Assembly: GCA_945893145.1 (NCBI GenBank)
Contig: CAMDDZ010000016.1
Span: forward strand, 1-64,000
Reading direction: 5' to 3'
Source: Rhodoplanes serenus
GTDB taxonomy: Bacteria; Pseudomonadota; Alphaproteobacteria; Rhizobiales; Xanthobacteraceae
Length of the DNA stretch: 64,000 bases
Below, piece by piece: positions 16,012 through 25,497 of the stretch (positions are counted from its first letter, which is position 1; every line of letters begins with the position of its first letter). The notes beneath the pieces were generated by a model. The model saw nothing but the letters and a program-made list of their open reading frames with translations. It was not told where the DNA came from and searched no databases. A program made the translations under genes and the position numbers.

Positions 16012-17208
16012 ATGCGGCTCGTCATACCTAAATCATTGATCCTGATAGGACTTCTGGCGACTCTTCTGGTGAGCGCGGCGCTGACCGCGCCGGCACCAAG
16101 CCGCGACCCCATTCAAACGTCGATCCCCAATGTCATCCTGATCGAAGCCGATAGTGGCACGGTGCTGTACGAGAAAGCTCCCGATCAGCCAATCGCGCCG
16201 GCGAGCCTTGCCAAGCTGATGACGGTCGAAACCGTGTTCGACCAGCTTACGCTCGGCAACATCAAGCTCGACGATGAATTCGTCATCAGCGAGAACGCCT
16301 GGCGCAAGGGCGGCGCACCGTCCGGCGGCTCCGCTATGTATGCGGCGATCCGCAGCCGGGTGCGGGTCGAGGACCTTTTGCACGGCGTCATCATTCAGTC
16401 CGGCAATGACGCATGCATCGCGTTGGCGGAAGGGATTGCCGGCAACGAGGACAATTTCGTCCGCATGATGAACGACCGCGCGCGCGAGCTTGGGCTGACC
16501 AAATCGAACTTTACCAATCCGCATGGCCTGCCAGATCCAGACATGCGCGTGACGGTGCGGGAGCTCGCCAAACTGACGCAGCACATCATCCGCACCTATC
16601 CGCAATTCTATCCGTGGTACGGCGAACGCGAGTTCACCTGGAACAAGATCCGCCAGCAGAACCGCAATCCGCTGCTGGCCATGAACATCGGCGCGGATGG
16701 ACTCAAGACCGGCTACACGTCGGAGGCGGGCTATAACCTGGTCGGCTCGGCGGTGCAAAACGGGCTTCGCCTGATCCTGGTGGTGGCCGGCGCGCGCACC
16801 GCCAAGGAGCGCGCCGATGAATCGCGGAAACTCCTGGAATGGGGTTTCAAGGGCTTCGAGTCACGACTTCTGTTCGCTGAAGGTCAGACCGTGGCTGACG
16901 CCAAGGTGTTTGGTGGCACCCAAGGCAGCGTGCCGCTTGTCGGCCCGAGCGAGATCAAACTGATGATCCCGCGCGGTGTGAACGACCGCATTACCGCCAA
17001 GCTCGTCTACACCGGGCCAGTGCGCGCGCCCGTGCAGCAGGGCCAGCGGATCGGCACACTGCAAGTGTGGCGCAACGATTTCAAGGCGCTCGAAGTGCCG
17101 TTGCAAGCGGCCGAAAGTGTCGAAGTCGGCGGCACCATAAGACGGGCCTTCGATGCTGCGGTGGAGCTCGTGATTGGCCTGTTCCGCTCCAGCACCGGCC
17201 AGATATAA
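16012..17208 (+). CDS. D-alanyl-D-alanine carboxypeptidase (PBP5/6 family), 398 aa
   Basis: Signal peptide at the N-terminus (LILIGLLATLLVSAALTAPA). The three penicillin-binding-protein motifs are present: SLAK (S65-K68), SGN and KTG (in DGLKTGYTSEAG). The C-terminal PBP5 beta domain follows, ending in a likely amphipathic membrane-anchoring helix (VELVIGLFRSS). It trims the terminal D-Ala of peptidoglycan stem peptides in the periplasm. The length agrees with DacA/DacC/DacF proteins; the exact paralogue name is not decided. Confidence 0.95.
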   Translation: MRLVIPKSLILIGLLATLLVSAALTAPAPSRDPIQTSIPNVILIEADSGTVLYEKAPDQPIAPASLAKLMTVETVFDQLTLGNIKLDDEFVISENAWRKGGAPSGGSAMYAAIRSRVRVEDLLHGVIIQSGNDACIALAEGIAGNEDNFVRMMNDRARELGLTKSNFTNPHGLPDPDMRVTVRELAKLTQHIIRTYPQFYPWYGEREFTWNKIRQQNRNPLLAMNIGADGLKTGYTSEAGYNLVGSAVQNGLRLILVVAGARTAKERADESRKLLEWGFKGFESRLLFAEGQTVADAKVFGGTQGSVPLVGPSEIKLMIPRGVNDRITAKLVYTGPVRAPVQQGQRIGTLQVWRNDFKALEVPLQAAESVEVGGTIRRAFDAAVELVIGLFRSSTGQI

Positions 17209-17265
17209 CGCTGTTCTGCCGCGAGACGCGGAGCACAGACAACAAACGGCGAGACCGACTGAGCG

Positions 17266-17946
17266 ATGCGCGGGCGCTTCATTACCTTCGAAGGCGGCGA
17301 GGGCACCGGCAAGTCGACCCATGCGGCGACGCTGGCGGCGCGGCTCAAATCGCTCGGCCTCGGCGTGCGCCTGACCCGCGAGCCAGGCGGCTCGGTGGGC
17401 GCCGAGATCATGCGCCACATCCTGCTTTCGGGCGTTGCGAAGCCGCTCGGGCCGGAGGTCGAAACAGTCTTGTTTGCGGCGGCGCGCGACGATCATCTCA
17501 CCGAGGTGATCCGGCCGGCGCTCGCACGCGGCATTTGGGTGGTGTGCGATCGCTTTGCGGATTCGACCCGCGTCTATCAGGGCGCGGTCGGCCAGGTCGA
17601 TCCGCGCGCCATTCGCGCGCTCGAACGCGTCATTGTGGGCGACACGATGCCCGATCTGACGTTCATTCTGGACGTGCCGGCCGAGCAGGGTATGCAACGG
17701 ACCGCCAAGCGCCGTGACAAGCCTGGCGGGCCTGAGACGAGCGATCGCTTCGAGGCGGAGGCGATCGAATTTCATGAAAAGCTGCGGGATGGTTTCCTGA
17801 CGCTGGCGGCCAACGAACCGGCGCGCTGCGTGCTGATCGACGCGACCTTGCCGAAAGAGCAAGTCGCCGACCAGATTTGGCGCGTGGTCAACGATCGGCT
17901 TGAGCCGACGCTTGCGCCGATCCAACTCGCTGACGTTTCGCCCTAA
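17266..17946 (+). CDS. tmk: Thymidylate kinase, 226 aa
   Basis: P-loop GGEGTGKS at residues 10-17, the DR(F/Y) motif in CDRFADSTRVYQG, and the LID region near RRDKPGG identify dTMP kinase, which makes dTDP from dTMP. The gene lies 57 bp after the carboxypeptidase and 22 bp before holB, the usual arrangement in this order. The C-terminal extension past RVVNDRLEP is slightly longer than in E. coli. Confidence 0.97.
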   Translation: MRGRFITFEGGEGTGKSTHAATLAARLKSLGLGVRLTREPGGSVGAEIMRHILLSGVAKPLGPEVETVLFAAARDDHLTEVIRPALARGIWVVCDRFADSTRVYQGAVGQVDPRAIRALERVIVGDTMPDLTFILDVPAEQGMQRTAKRRDKPGGPETSDRFEAEAIEFHEKLRDGFLTLAANEPARCVLIDATLPKEQVADQIWRVVNDRLEPTLAPIQLADVSP

Positions 17947-17968
17947 ACCCCCGGACCGGGAATGATCC

Positions 17969-19009
17969 GTGAGCCCTGAGAAGACCGACGATCTGTCCGG
18001 CGATGTCCCGCATCCGCGCGTGACGACCGAGCTGTTCGGCCACGCCGATGCTGAGGCGACCCTACTCGATGCCTATCGCTCCGGCCGCGTGCCGCACGCC
18101 TGGCTGATCGGCGGCGAGCGCGGCATCGGCAAAGCCACGCTCGCCTACAGGATGGCGCGGTTCGTGCTGGCAAACCCTGAGCCGGCGATGCCGGCTGTGC
18201 AGAAGGCGAAGTCACTTGCGGTCAAGGCCGATCACCCGGTGGCGCGGCGCATCGCGGGCCAGGCGCACAGCGATCTGCTGGTGCTCGAACGCACACTGAA
18301 TGACAAGGGCAAATTGCGCCAGGACATCGCGGTGGAGGACGTGCGCCGCTCGGTGTCGTTCTTCGGCTCAACGGCGGGCGAGGGGGGCTGGCGCGTCGCG
18401 GTGGTCGATTCCGTCGATGAACTCAATCGGTTCGGCGACAACGCGCTGCTCAAGATCGTCGAGGAGCCACCGCCGCGCTCGCTGTTGCTGCTGGTCAGCC
18501 ATTCGCCGGGTCGCGTGCTGCCGACCATCCGCTCGCGCTGCCGGGCGTTGATGCTGCGTCCGCTCGCCACCGACGATGTGGCGCGTGCGGCCGCGAATGC
18601 GATCGGCCGCAAGGCGAACGACCCTGACGTCCACGCCGCGGCTGAGGCGGCTGTCGGCTCTGTCGGCCGCGCGCTTTTGTTCCTTGAGGGCGATGCACTG
18701 CAATTGCGTCAGCAGATCGTTGGCCTGCTGGAAAGCTTGCCGAAGCTCGATCCACGCGCGCTGCATGCGCTTGGCGACGAATTGGCCGGCACTGAGGCCG
18801 AGACGCTGGCCGCTTTCATGGACACGGTGAATTCCTGGCTCTCGGCGCAACTCGCCGCGGGCGCGCGGGACAAGCGCAGCCTCGCGCGCGTCGCCGAGGC
18901 CTGGGAGAAGGTCAATCGCGCCGGAATCGACACGGAAACCTACAATCTCGACCGCAAACCGTTCGTATTCTCGGTGTTTGGCATGCTTGCCGAGGCGGCG
19001 GCCCGTTGA
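17969..19009 (+). CDS. holB: DNA polymerase III subunit delta', 346 aa
   Basis: GTG start. The Walker-type loop GGERGIGKATLAYRMARF, the sensor region LLKIVEEPP and SHSPGRVLPTIRSRC are typical of the delta' clamp-loader subunit. It helps DnaX and HolA open the beta clamp. No zinc-cysteine set is needed or seen. The fixed neighbourhood tmk-holB-metG-tatD supports the call. Confidence 0.95.
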   Translation: MSPEKTDDLSGDVPHPRVTTELFGHADAEATLLDAYRSGRVPHAWLIGGERGIGKATLAYRMARFVLANPEPAMPAVQKAKSLAVKADHPVARRIAGQAHSDLLVLERTLNDKGKLRQDIAVEDVRRSVSFFGSTAGEGGWRVAVVDSVDELNRFGDNALLKIVEEPPPRSLLLLVSHSPGRVLPTIRSRCRALMLRPLATDDVARAAANAIGRKANDPDVHAAAEAAVGSVGRALLFLEGDALQLRQQIVGLLESLPKLDPRALHALGDELAGTEAETLAAFMDTVNSWLSAQLAAGARDKRSLARVAEAWEKVNRAGIDTETYNLDRKPFVFSVFGMLAEAAAR

Positions 19010-19024
19010 TACCTACGGGACCAC

Positions 19025-20590
19025 ATGTCCGAGCAGCCCCGCTATTACATCACCACGGCGATTTCCTATCCCAACGGCCCCCCGCACATCGGGCATGCCT
19101 ATGAGGTGATCGCGACCGATGCCATTGCTCGCTTCAAGCGGCTCGATGGCTATGACGTGTTCTTTCTCACCGGCACTGACGAACACGGCCAGAAGATCCA
19201 GCAAACCGCCACAAAAGAGGGCATCACCGCCCGAGAACTGGTCGACCGCAACGTCAAGCAATTCCGCGCGATGGTCGAGCGGATGAACTGCTCGAACGAC
19301 GATTTCATCCGCACCACCGAGGACCGGCATCACCGCTCGTCGGAAGAAATCTGGCGGCGGATGGAGAAGAACGGCGACATCTACCTCAGCAAATATGCCG
19401 GCTGGTACTCGGTGCGCGACGAGGCGTACTACGCCGAGGACGAGACGCATCTGAACGAGCACAAGGTCCGCATCGCCACCAAGACCGGCACGCCGGTCGA
19501 ATGGGTGGAGGAGGAGAGCTATTTCTTCAAGCTCTCGGCTTATGCGGACAAGCTGCTCAAGCTCTATGAGCGCGAGAACTATGTGCTGCCGAAGGAGCGG
19601 CTCAACGAGGTCGCGAGCTTCATCAAAGGCGGTCTGCAGGACCTTTCGATCTCGCGCACGACCTTCGACTGGGGTGTGCGCGTTCCGGACAATCCGAAGC
19701 ACATCATGTATGTGTGGGTCGATGCGCTGACGAACTACATCACGGCCGCGGGGTTTCCCGACGACAACGGCGAGAAATTCAAGCGCTACTGGCCGGCCGA
19801 TCTGCACGTGATCGGCAAGGATATCGTGCGGTTCCACGCGGTCTATTGGCCGGCGTTCCTGATGTCGGCCGGCATCGAGGTGCCGCGGCATATTTTCTCT
19901 CACGGCTTCCTGTTCAACCGCGGCGAGAAAATGTCGAAGTCGGTCGGCAATGTGGTCGATCCGTTCACGATGACCGACCACTACGGTGTCGATCAGTTCC
20001 GCTATTTCTTCTTGCGCGAAGTGCCGTTCGGCCAGGACGGCAACTACAGCCATGAGGCGATCGTCAACCGCATCAACGCTGATCTTGCCAACGATCTCGG
20101 CAATCTGGCGCAGCGCTCGCTGTCGATGATCAACAAGCAGCTTGGCGGTGTGCTGCCGAAGCCAGGTGCGTTTAGTGCTGCCGACAACACCATTCTGGCC
20201 GCCGCCGACGCGATGATCGGTACGGCGCGCGAGCACATGAAGACGCAACAACTGCACCAGGTGCTCAACACGGTGTGGGCTGTCGTTGCCGATGCCAACC
20301 GCTATTTCGCGGGCGAAGCGCCCTGGGCGCTCGCCAAGACCGATCCGGCGAAGCAGGGCACAGTTCTCTATGTCACCGGCGAGGTGATCAGGCAGGTCGC
20401 AATCTTGTGCCAGCCGTTCGTGCCAGCGTCGGCTGCGAAGCTGCTCGATATCCTTGGCATTCCGACGGGCGAGCGCGGGTTTGACCGGCTCGGCAAAGGC
20501 GGCACCAGGATTGCGGCTGGCACCACGCTGCCCCCGCCGGCCCCGGTGTTTCCGCGCTACGTCGAGCCGGAAGCCGCCGCGAAGGCGTGA
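19025..20590 (+). CDS. metG: Methionyl-tRNA synthetase, 521 aa
   Basis: Class I signatures PHIGHAYE (HIGH) near the N-terminus and KMSKS in [11 protein letters not shown]. The protein is of the shorter type: it ends after the anticodon-binding helical domain ([16 protein letters not shown]) and lacks the C-terminal EMAP/Trbp111-like domain of E. coli MetG. It charges tRNA-Met. The start ATG lies 15 bp after the holB stop. Confidence 0.97.
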   Translation: MSEQPRYYITTAISYPNGPPHIGHAYEVIATDAIARFKRLDGYDVFFLTGTDEHGQKIQQTATKEGITARELVDRNVKQFRAMVERMNCSNDDFIRTTEDRHHRSSEEIWRRMEKNGDIYLSKYAGWYSVRDEAYYAEDETHLNEHKVRIATKTGTPVEWVEEESYFFKLSAYADKLLKLYERENYVLPKERLNEVASFIKGGLQDLSISRTTFDWGVRVPDNPKHIMYVWVDALTNYITAAGFPDDNGEKFKRYWPADLHVIGKDIVRFHAVYWPAFLMSAGIEVPRHIFSHGFLFNRGEKMSKSVGNVVDPFTMTDHYGVDQFRYFFLREVPFGQDGNYSHEAIVNRINADLANDLGNLAQRSLSMINKQLGGVLPKPGAFSAADNTILAAADAMIGTAREHMKTQQLHQVLNTVWAVVADANRYFAGEAPWALAKTDPAKQGTVLYVTGEVIRQVAILCQPFVPASAAKLLDILGIPTGERGFDRLGKGGTRIAAGTTLPPPAPVFPRYVEPEAAAKA

Positions 20591-20642
20591 TCGCGGTTTT
20601 CGCAATCGCTTCGTTGGCCGGCGGTTCGGCGGCGTTGCGGCG

Positions 20643-20975
20643 TCAGGAAAGCGTTTTTCTCCACATGAACGTGCCGGGACCGCAGCGCATGTAGGCTTTC
20701 TCATAGCCGAGGATGCGCATGGCTTCTGCCTCGGCGTCGCGCGCCGCATCTTGTTTTCCGATGGCGGCGAGCTTCGTCATCTTGGCGCGCAGTTCCTTGA
20801 CCTTGGCAGCATCCGCCGGGGACGGCTTGGCCTCCGAGATCGTGTCATCGAGGCTCGCGCCGAGCGGCGGAATGTTGGTTTGCGCCGCCGGATTGTTGGC
20901 TGGTCTTGGGCCACAGGCGAGTGCGGGAGCAACGACGAGCGTTGAAAGAATCAGACCGAGAATGAGCTTGCGCAT
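20643..20975 (-). CDS. Small exported hypothetical protein, 110 aa
   Basis: The gene lies opposite its neighbours, between metG and tatD. The N-terminus MRKLILGLILSTLVVAPALAC is a signal peptide, followed by a proline/asparagine-rich stretch and a helical segment (ADAAKVKELRAKMTKLAAIGK). A cysteine directly after the signal (ALAC) could be a lipid site, but the lipobox is not canonical. Four cysteines in total would allow disulfides. No family recognised. The lack of homologous motifs leaves the function open. Confidence 0.8.
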   Translation of the reverse strand: MRKLILGLILSTLVVAPALACGPRPANNPAAQTNIPPLGASLDDTISEAKPSPADAAKVKELRAKMTKLAAIGKQDAARDAEAEAMRILGYEKAYMRCGPGTFMWRKTLS

Positions 20976-21127
20976 GGGCGTCCTCGCGGATTCGTGCCGA
21001 TGCGCATTGGTCGATTGAACTTGCGGCTCGGTTCATGAGCGGGCATTTTTTATTCGACCAGACAGCCGAAATTCCGTATGGGTAGCGCTGAAAAATGACG
21101 CTGCCACAGCGCCTTAACGAGCGGTCG

Positions 21128-21925
21128 ATGCTGGTTGACAGCCATTGCCACCTCGATTTTCCGGACTTTCAGGACGGGCTCGACGCGGTCGTTGCGCGCG
21201 CCAGCGGCGCTGGCGTTGGACGCATGGTGACGATCTCGACGCGCGTGCGCCGTCAGCCCGATCTCATCGCGATCGCGGAACGGTTTCCCGACGTGTTCTG
21301 CTCGGTCGGTACGCATCCACACCATGCCCACGAGGAACTTGACATCGGCGCCGCCGATCTGGTGTCCCTCACGCGCCATCCCAAGGTGGTGGCGATCGGT
21401 GAGGCAGGGCTCGACTATCACTACGACAACTCGCCGCGCGACGCGCAGGAGCAGGGCTTTCGCGTGCATATCGCGGCGGCGCGGGAAACCGGCCTGCCGC
21501 TGGTGATCCATTCGCGCGACGCCGACGCCGATATGGCCAAGATATTGCGCGACGAAATGGGGAAGGGCGCCTTCCCGGCTGTGCTGCATTGTTTCACTGG
21601 CGGCCGCGAACTGGCCTTCGCCGGCATCGAGCTTGGGCTCTATGTGTCGTTCACCGGCATTCTGACGTTCAAGCGCTCCGACGACCTGCGTGCGATCGCC
21701 AAGGACCTGCCGGCGGATCGCATTCTGGTGGAAACGGACTCGCCCTATCTCGCGCCCGCTCCTTATCGCGGCAAGCGCTGCGAGCCAGCCTATGTGGTGG
21801 AGACCGCGAAGGTGTTGGCGGAGACGCGCGGTGTTTCGCCTGACGAGATCGCGCGGCAGACCACGGACAACTTCTTCCGCCTGTTCAGCAAGGTGCCGCG
21901 GCCGGCTGCTGCGGCGGCCGCATGA
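21128..21925 (+). CDS. tatD: TatD family metal-dependent hydrolase, 265 aa
   Basis: Starts best at ATG 21128, giving MLVDSHCHLDFPDF with the HxH metal motif; the track start at 21095 adds 11 residues. Further metal ligands are visible in GEAGLDYHY, HSRDADADM, LHCFTGG and the late aspartate in VETDSPYLAP. TatD proteins are DNases/hydrolases implicated in DNA repair and quality control. The stop overlaps the next start (ATGA). Confidence 0.94.
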   Translation: MLVDSHCHLDFPDFQDGLDAVVARASGAGVGRMVTISTRVRRQPDLIAIAERFPDVFCSVGTHPHHAHEELDIGAADLVSLTRHPKVVAIGEAGLDYHYDNSPRDAQEQGFRVHIAAARETGLPLVIHSRDADADMAKILRDEMGKGAFPAVLHCFTGGRELAFAGIELGLYVSFTGILTFKRSDDLRAIAKDLPADRILVETDSPYLAPAPYRGKRCEPAYVVETAKVLAETRGVSPDEIARQTTDNFFRLFSKVPRPAAAAAA

Positions 21926-22725
21926 CGCTGAAATTCACCATTCTGGGCTGCGGGTTTTCCGGTGGTGTGCCGCGGGCTGCGCTCGGCTGGGGCGCTTGCG
22001 ACCCGAACAACCCCAAGAACCGCCGCCGCCGCACTTCGCTGCTGGTCGAGCGCCGTAGCGCCACGGGCGGCCTCACCAGCGTGTTGGTCGACACCTCGCC
22101 TGACCTGCGCGACCAGCTTTTCGACGCTGGGGTGAACTGGCTCGACGCGGTGCTCTATACGCACCCCCATGCCGACCATATCCACGGCATCGACGACCTT
22201 CGGAGCCTGTTCATCGCCAAGCGCCGGCCGGTCGACGTCTATATGGACGAGCCGACCGCGGCGGTGCTGCGCAACCGGTTTGCCTACTGCTTCGAGACCC
22301 CGTCGGGCAGCGAGTACCCGCCGATTGTGACCGGCCATCGGCTTGCAGCCGGCCAGCCGCTGATCATCTCCGGGGAGGGCGGCCCGATCGAGGCCCTGCC
22401 CATCCTCCAGGAGCATGGCGACATCCCCTCGCTCGGCTTCCGCTTTGGGGGGCTTGGCTATTCCTGCGATCTGAGCGGCCTGCCCGCACCCAGCGCTGCG
22501 GCGCTGGCCGGGCTCGAGGTCTGGATCGTCGATGCGCTGCGCTACAAGCCCCATCCCAGCCACTGGTCGGTTTCCGATACGCTCGGCTGGATTGAGCGCC
22601 TGAAGCCCAGGCGCGCCATCCTGACCAATCTGCACGCCGACCTGGACTACGAGGCGCTGCGAGGGCAACTGCCGGCGGGCGTGGAGCCCGGCTTCGACGG
22701 CATCAGCGGCACTGTGGCTGGCTAA
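21922..22725 (+). CDS. Metallo-beta-lactamase-fold hydrolase (PhnP-like), 267 aa
   Basis: The sequence shows the glycine-rich start LGCGFSGGVPR, the metal motif THPHADHIHGIDDLR and a final LTNLHADLDYE. These match the PhnP/RNase Z-like branch that hydrolyses cyclic phosphate or RNA substrates. It is translationally coupled to tatD (ATGA), an arrangement common in alphaproteobacteria. The true substrate cannot be told from sequence. Confidence 0.92.
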   Translation: MTLKFTILGCGFSGGVPRAALGWGACDPNNPKNRRRRTSLLVERRSATGGLTSVLVDTSPDLRDQLFDAGVNWLDAVLYTHPHADHIHGIDDLRSLFIAKRRPVDVYMDEPTAAVLRNRFAYCFETPSGSEYPPIVTGHRLAAGQPLIISGEGGPIEALPILQEHGDIPSLGFRFGGLGYSCDLSGLPAPSAAALAGLEVWIVDALRYKPHPSHWSVSDTLGWIERLKPRRAILTNLHADLDYEALRGQLPAGVEPGFDGISGTVAG

Positions 22726-23051
22726 TCTGACTTCTGAGCAATCTGCCAGATTATACGATGTTCAGTAGGCTTTTGCGTCAACGCAAGATTTCGATCAATT
22801 ACATAAATATCGACGCAATTTCAGTATATTGGATACCGATCCTCATCTATCAAAGAGTTGGCGGCTCGATAGTAGCCATGACAAGCTGAACAGTAATATT
22901 CCATAATATGTCTTATGCGAATCAAGCCTATGGCCCTCGAACGAAATGGGCTTGGAACGGATGTGGTGGTGGTTGGTTGTGGGAACCAAGGGCGCGCGTC
23001 CCGGCGCGAGCCCGCCCGCCCCAATGTCCGACATCCCCGAAGGAGCCCTCT
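22726..23051. other. AT-rich intergenic region before dps
   Basis: This 326-bp stretch is clearly more AT-rich in its first half than the surrounding genome. It contains small palindromes (AATCT-GCC-AGATT; TTGCGT-CA-ACGCAA at 22773-22786). In the second half GGAAC, 16 bases, then GGTT (22954-22978) resembles the -35/-10 pattern of EcfG-type general stress promoters (GGAAC…CGTT) with one mismatch. No gene is supported here; the track ORF from 22908 lacks a ribosome site. Confidence 0.5.
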
Positions 23052-23603
23052 GTGAGCAACAACAAGGTGACCAAGCTTAAACCCCGCAACACTAAGCCGG
23101 CCGCCGCGCTCGATACGCCGACCGACCTCGATGCCGCGGCCGTCAAGGCTGTCTCGGCAGCCCTCAACGGGCTCCTCGCCGACAGTTACGCGCTTTATCT
23201 GAAGACCAAGAACTTCCACTGGCACGTCAGCGGGCCGCATTTCCGCGACTACCATCTGCTGCTCGACGACCAGGCAACCGACATCCTGGGTACCACCGAC
23301 GACATGGCGGAACGGGTCCGCAAGATCGGCGGCACCACGCTGCGCTCGATCGGCCATATCGCGCAGCTGCAATCCGCCATCGAGGACAATGACGCCGATT
23401 TCGTGCCGCCGGCCATGATGCTGAGTGAGCTAATGAACGACAACAAGAAAGTCGCCCATGCGATGCGCAAGGCCCACGAGGTTTGCGACGAGCACGACGA
23501 TATCGCGAGCGCGAGCTTGATCGAGGTCTGGATCGACCAGACCGAAAAGCGCACATGGTTCCTGTTCGAGGCGGCGCGCAACGCCAGCAACAGCGGCCAC
23601 TAA
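23052..23603 (+). CDS. dps: Dps family DNA-protecting ferritin-like protein, 183 aa
   Basis: GTG start at 23052 preceded by AAGGAG; the longer track ORF adds an unlikely tryptophan-rich leader. The ferroxidase region is clear in KNFHWHVSGPHFRDYHLLLD and the later DxxxE helix region. A lysine-rich N-terminal tail (NNKVTKLKPRNTKP) could bind DNA. Dps forms dodecamers that oxidise and store iron and shield DNA in stress or stationary phase. A strong terminator follows immediately, so it is monocistronic. Confidence 0.94.
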   Translation: MSNNKVTKLKPRNTKPAAALDTPTDLDAAAVKAVSAALNGLLADSYALYLKTKNFHWHVSGPHFRDYHLLLDDQATDILGTTDDMAERVRKIGGTTLRSIGHIAQLQSAIEDNDADFVPPAMMLSELMNDNKKVAHAMRKAHEVCDEHDDIASASLIEVWIDQTEKRTWFLFEAARNASNSGH

Positions 23604-23627
23604 CCCTGCCCTGAGTTTCGGCCGGAT

Positions 23628-23659
23628 AAACGCGCCCCCTTTTCTGTGGGGCGCGTTTT
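23628..23659 (+). terminator. Rho-independent terminator after dps
   Basis: An 11-bp perfect stem (AAACGCGCCCC / GGGGCGCGTTT) with a 9-base loop ends in a short T-run. It lies 24 bases past the dps stop and before mazG. This is the clearest intrinsic terminator in the window. Confidence 0.88.
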
Positions 23660-23703
23660 CCGTTTATCGCCCCTGCCTGGGCCCTCTGTTACGTTCTCGC
23701 GCC

Positions 23704-24504
23704 ATGAAGTCTTCCCGCGATATCGCCCGGCTGATCGAGATCATGGCGGCGCTGCGCACGCCTGGCAGCGGCTGCCCGTGGGATCTGGAGCAGAATTTCG
23801 AGACCATCGCGCCCTACACGCTGGAGGAGGCCTATGAGGTTGCGGACGCCATCGCGCGCCATGATCTGGGCGATCTCCGCGAGGAGCTCGGCGACCTCCT
23901 GCTCCAGGTCGCGTTCCACGCCCGGATGGCGCAGGAGCAAGGCGCATTCGAGTTCGGCGACGTGGTCGAGGCCATCACGGCGAAGCTGATCCGCCGGCAT
24001 CCGCACGTCTTCGGCGACGTCAAGGCTGCGACCACCGAGCAGGTCAACGCCAACTGGGAGCGCATCAAGGCCGAAGAAAAGGCTGAGCGCGGAATTCCGG
24101 CCGGGCCGACTGGGGCGCTGGCTGGCGTGCCGGTCGGCTTCCCTGCTCTGACGCGCGCGCTCAAGCTCCAGGCCAAGGCCGGCAAGGTCGGCTTTGACTG
24201 GAACGACCCGCTGGCGGTGCTGGCGAAGATCCGCGAGGAGTGCGACGAGATCGAAGTCGAGATCCAAGCCGGCCAGCGCGACAAGGCGGCAGCCGAAACC
24301 GGCGATCTGCTGTTCGCCGTGGTCAACCTCGCACGGCACCTGGCTATCGATCCGGAAGCGACGCTGCGCGGCGCCAATCAGAAGTTCGAGCGCCGTTTTG
24401 CTTCGATCGAGCGTGCGCTTGCCGCCAAGGGCAAGAGGCCGCAGGACGCGACTTTGGCCGAGATGGATGCGCTGTGGGATGCCGCGAAGGCGGCGGAGAC
24501 GTAG
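23704..24504 (+). CDS. mazG: Nucleoside triphosphate pyrophosphohydrolase MazG, 266 aa
   Basis: Two tandem MazG-type EEXXE(12-28)EXXD modules are seen: LEEAYEVADAI…LREELGDLLLQV and IREECDEIEVEI…AETGDLLFAVVN. The conserved starting motif LRTPGSGCPWDLEQ is also present. The full-length two-domain enzyme removes aberrant nucleotides and modulates the stringent response. It is convergent with the binding-protein gene, only 3 bp away. Confidence 0.96.
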   Translation: MKSSRDIARLIEIMAALRTPGSGCPWDLEQNFETIAPYTLEEAYEVADAIARHDLGDLREELGDLLLQVAFHARMAQEQGAFEFGDVVEAITAKLIRRHPHVFGDVKAATTEQVNANWERIKAEEKAERGIPAGPTGALAGVPVGFPALTRALKLQAKAGKVGFDWNDPLAVLAKIREECDEIEVEIQAGQRDKAAAETGDLLFAVVNLARHLAIDPEATLRGANQKFERRFASIERALAAKGKRPQDATLAEMDALWDAAKAAET

Positions 24505-24507
24505 CTT

Positions 24508-25497
24508 TTACTCGACGCCCGCGGCCTTCAGATATTGCAGATCGACGAAGCGCTCGGGCGCAGGCAGCGGCGGTTTGATGGAGCCACCCTCCTCCATGAA
24601 GGCGATCACCTGCGCGAGGCCCGCCAGATTGATCTCCGCGGCCTTCGGCAGCACGCCGCGATCCGGCTCGAAATAGAGTGCCAGCGTCTGCCGCGCGATC
24701 TCCTCGGTCGAGCCGGTAACCTGCACGATCGCCCGGATGACCTCGGCGCGATTGGTGGGCTCCCGGATAAATCGGAACGACGCCGCCAACGCGCGCACGA
24801 AACGCACTGTTGTGTCGCGATTTTTCTCCGCCCAGCCGCGTTTCACCGCGACAAGCTGGAACTGGAAAGTCGATACCGCTTCGGTCGACAGGCCGAGCCG
24901 CCGGAATCCTTGCGAGATCGCAATGAGGTCGTCCGGCTGGCCGAGCGGCACGCCGTCACACTCGCCCCGCTTGAGACATTCGAAACGCACCGGCGAGCCG
25001 ACCAGTTCCTTGACCCGGTAGTCCGTGGGCGCGAGACCATTGAGCGCCAAGAGTTTGCGCATCGAAATCGAGATCGTGTCGACCGGCAGCGACAGGCCGA
25101 GCTGCTTGCCCTTCAGGTTGGCAAAGCTCGTGATGTCCGGCTTCACGATCAGGCTGTAGATCGGATTGGAGGTTTCGCTGGCGATGCCGATGGCATCTGA
25201 GCCGTTGAGCGCGGCCTGGATCAGATACGGCGTCGCGGTTTGCGTGACATGGACCGTGCCGCGCTCCAGCGCTGCCACCATCTTGTCGGTGCCGCCCTCG
25301 ATCGGCACCAGTTCAAGATTGATGTTTTCGCGCGCCAGCAGGCCCTTCTGCTGAGCGACGAACAGATACACCGACGACATGCTTCGCACGGTCGAAGGGA
25401 TTTGGCCGAACCGCAGCGTGACGGGCTCGGCCTGTCCGGTTGCCGGTAGCGCGATCCAGAGCGCTGTTGCGACGGCAACAAGGACACGGGTTTTCAC
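24508..25497 (-). CDS. NMT1/TauA-type ABC transporter substrate-binding protein, 329 aa
   Basis: A GTG start overlaps the hflX TGA (GTGA). A Sec signal peptide (VLVAVATALWIALPATGQA) precedes a periplasmic binding fold of the NMT1/SsuA-like class: LRFGQIPSTVRSMSSVYLFVAQQKG, then LARENINLELVPIEGGTDKM. Relatives bind nitrate, sulfonates, taurine or thiamine precursors. No permease or ATPase gene is nearby, so it is an orphan receptor. Translational coupling to a GTPase gene is unusual and may simply reflect compact gene order. Confidence 0.9.
   Translation of the reverse strand: MKTRVLVAVATALWIALPATGQAEPVTLRFGQIPSTVRSMSSVYLFVAQQKGLLARENINLELVPIEGGTDKMVAALERGTVHVTQTATPYLIQAALNGSDAIGIASETSNPIYSLIVKPDITSFANLKGKQLGLSLPVDTISISMRKLLALNGLAPTDYRVKELVGSPVRFECLKRGECDGVPLGQPDDLIAISQGFRRLGLSTEAVSTFQFQLVAVKRGWAEKNRDTTVRFVRALAASFRFIREPTNRAEVIRAIVQVTGSTEEIARQTLALYFEPDRGVLPKAAEINLAGLAQVIAFMEEGGSIKPPLPAPERFVDLQYLKAAGVE

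Noticed and set aside
22908-23051. Upstream extension of dps in the ORF track
   Set aside because: The GTG at 23052 has an ideal AAGGAG site, and the extension encodes an unlikely Trp/Gly/Arg-rich leader.
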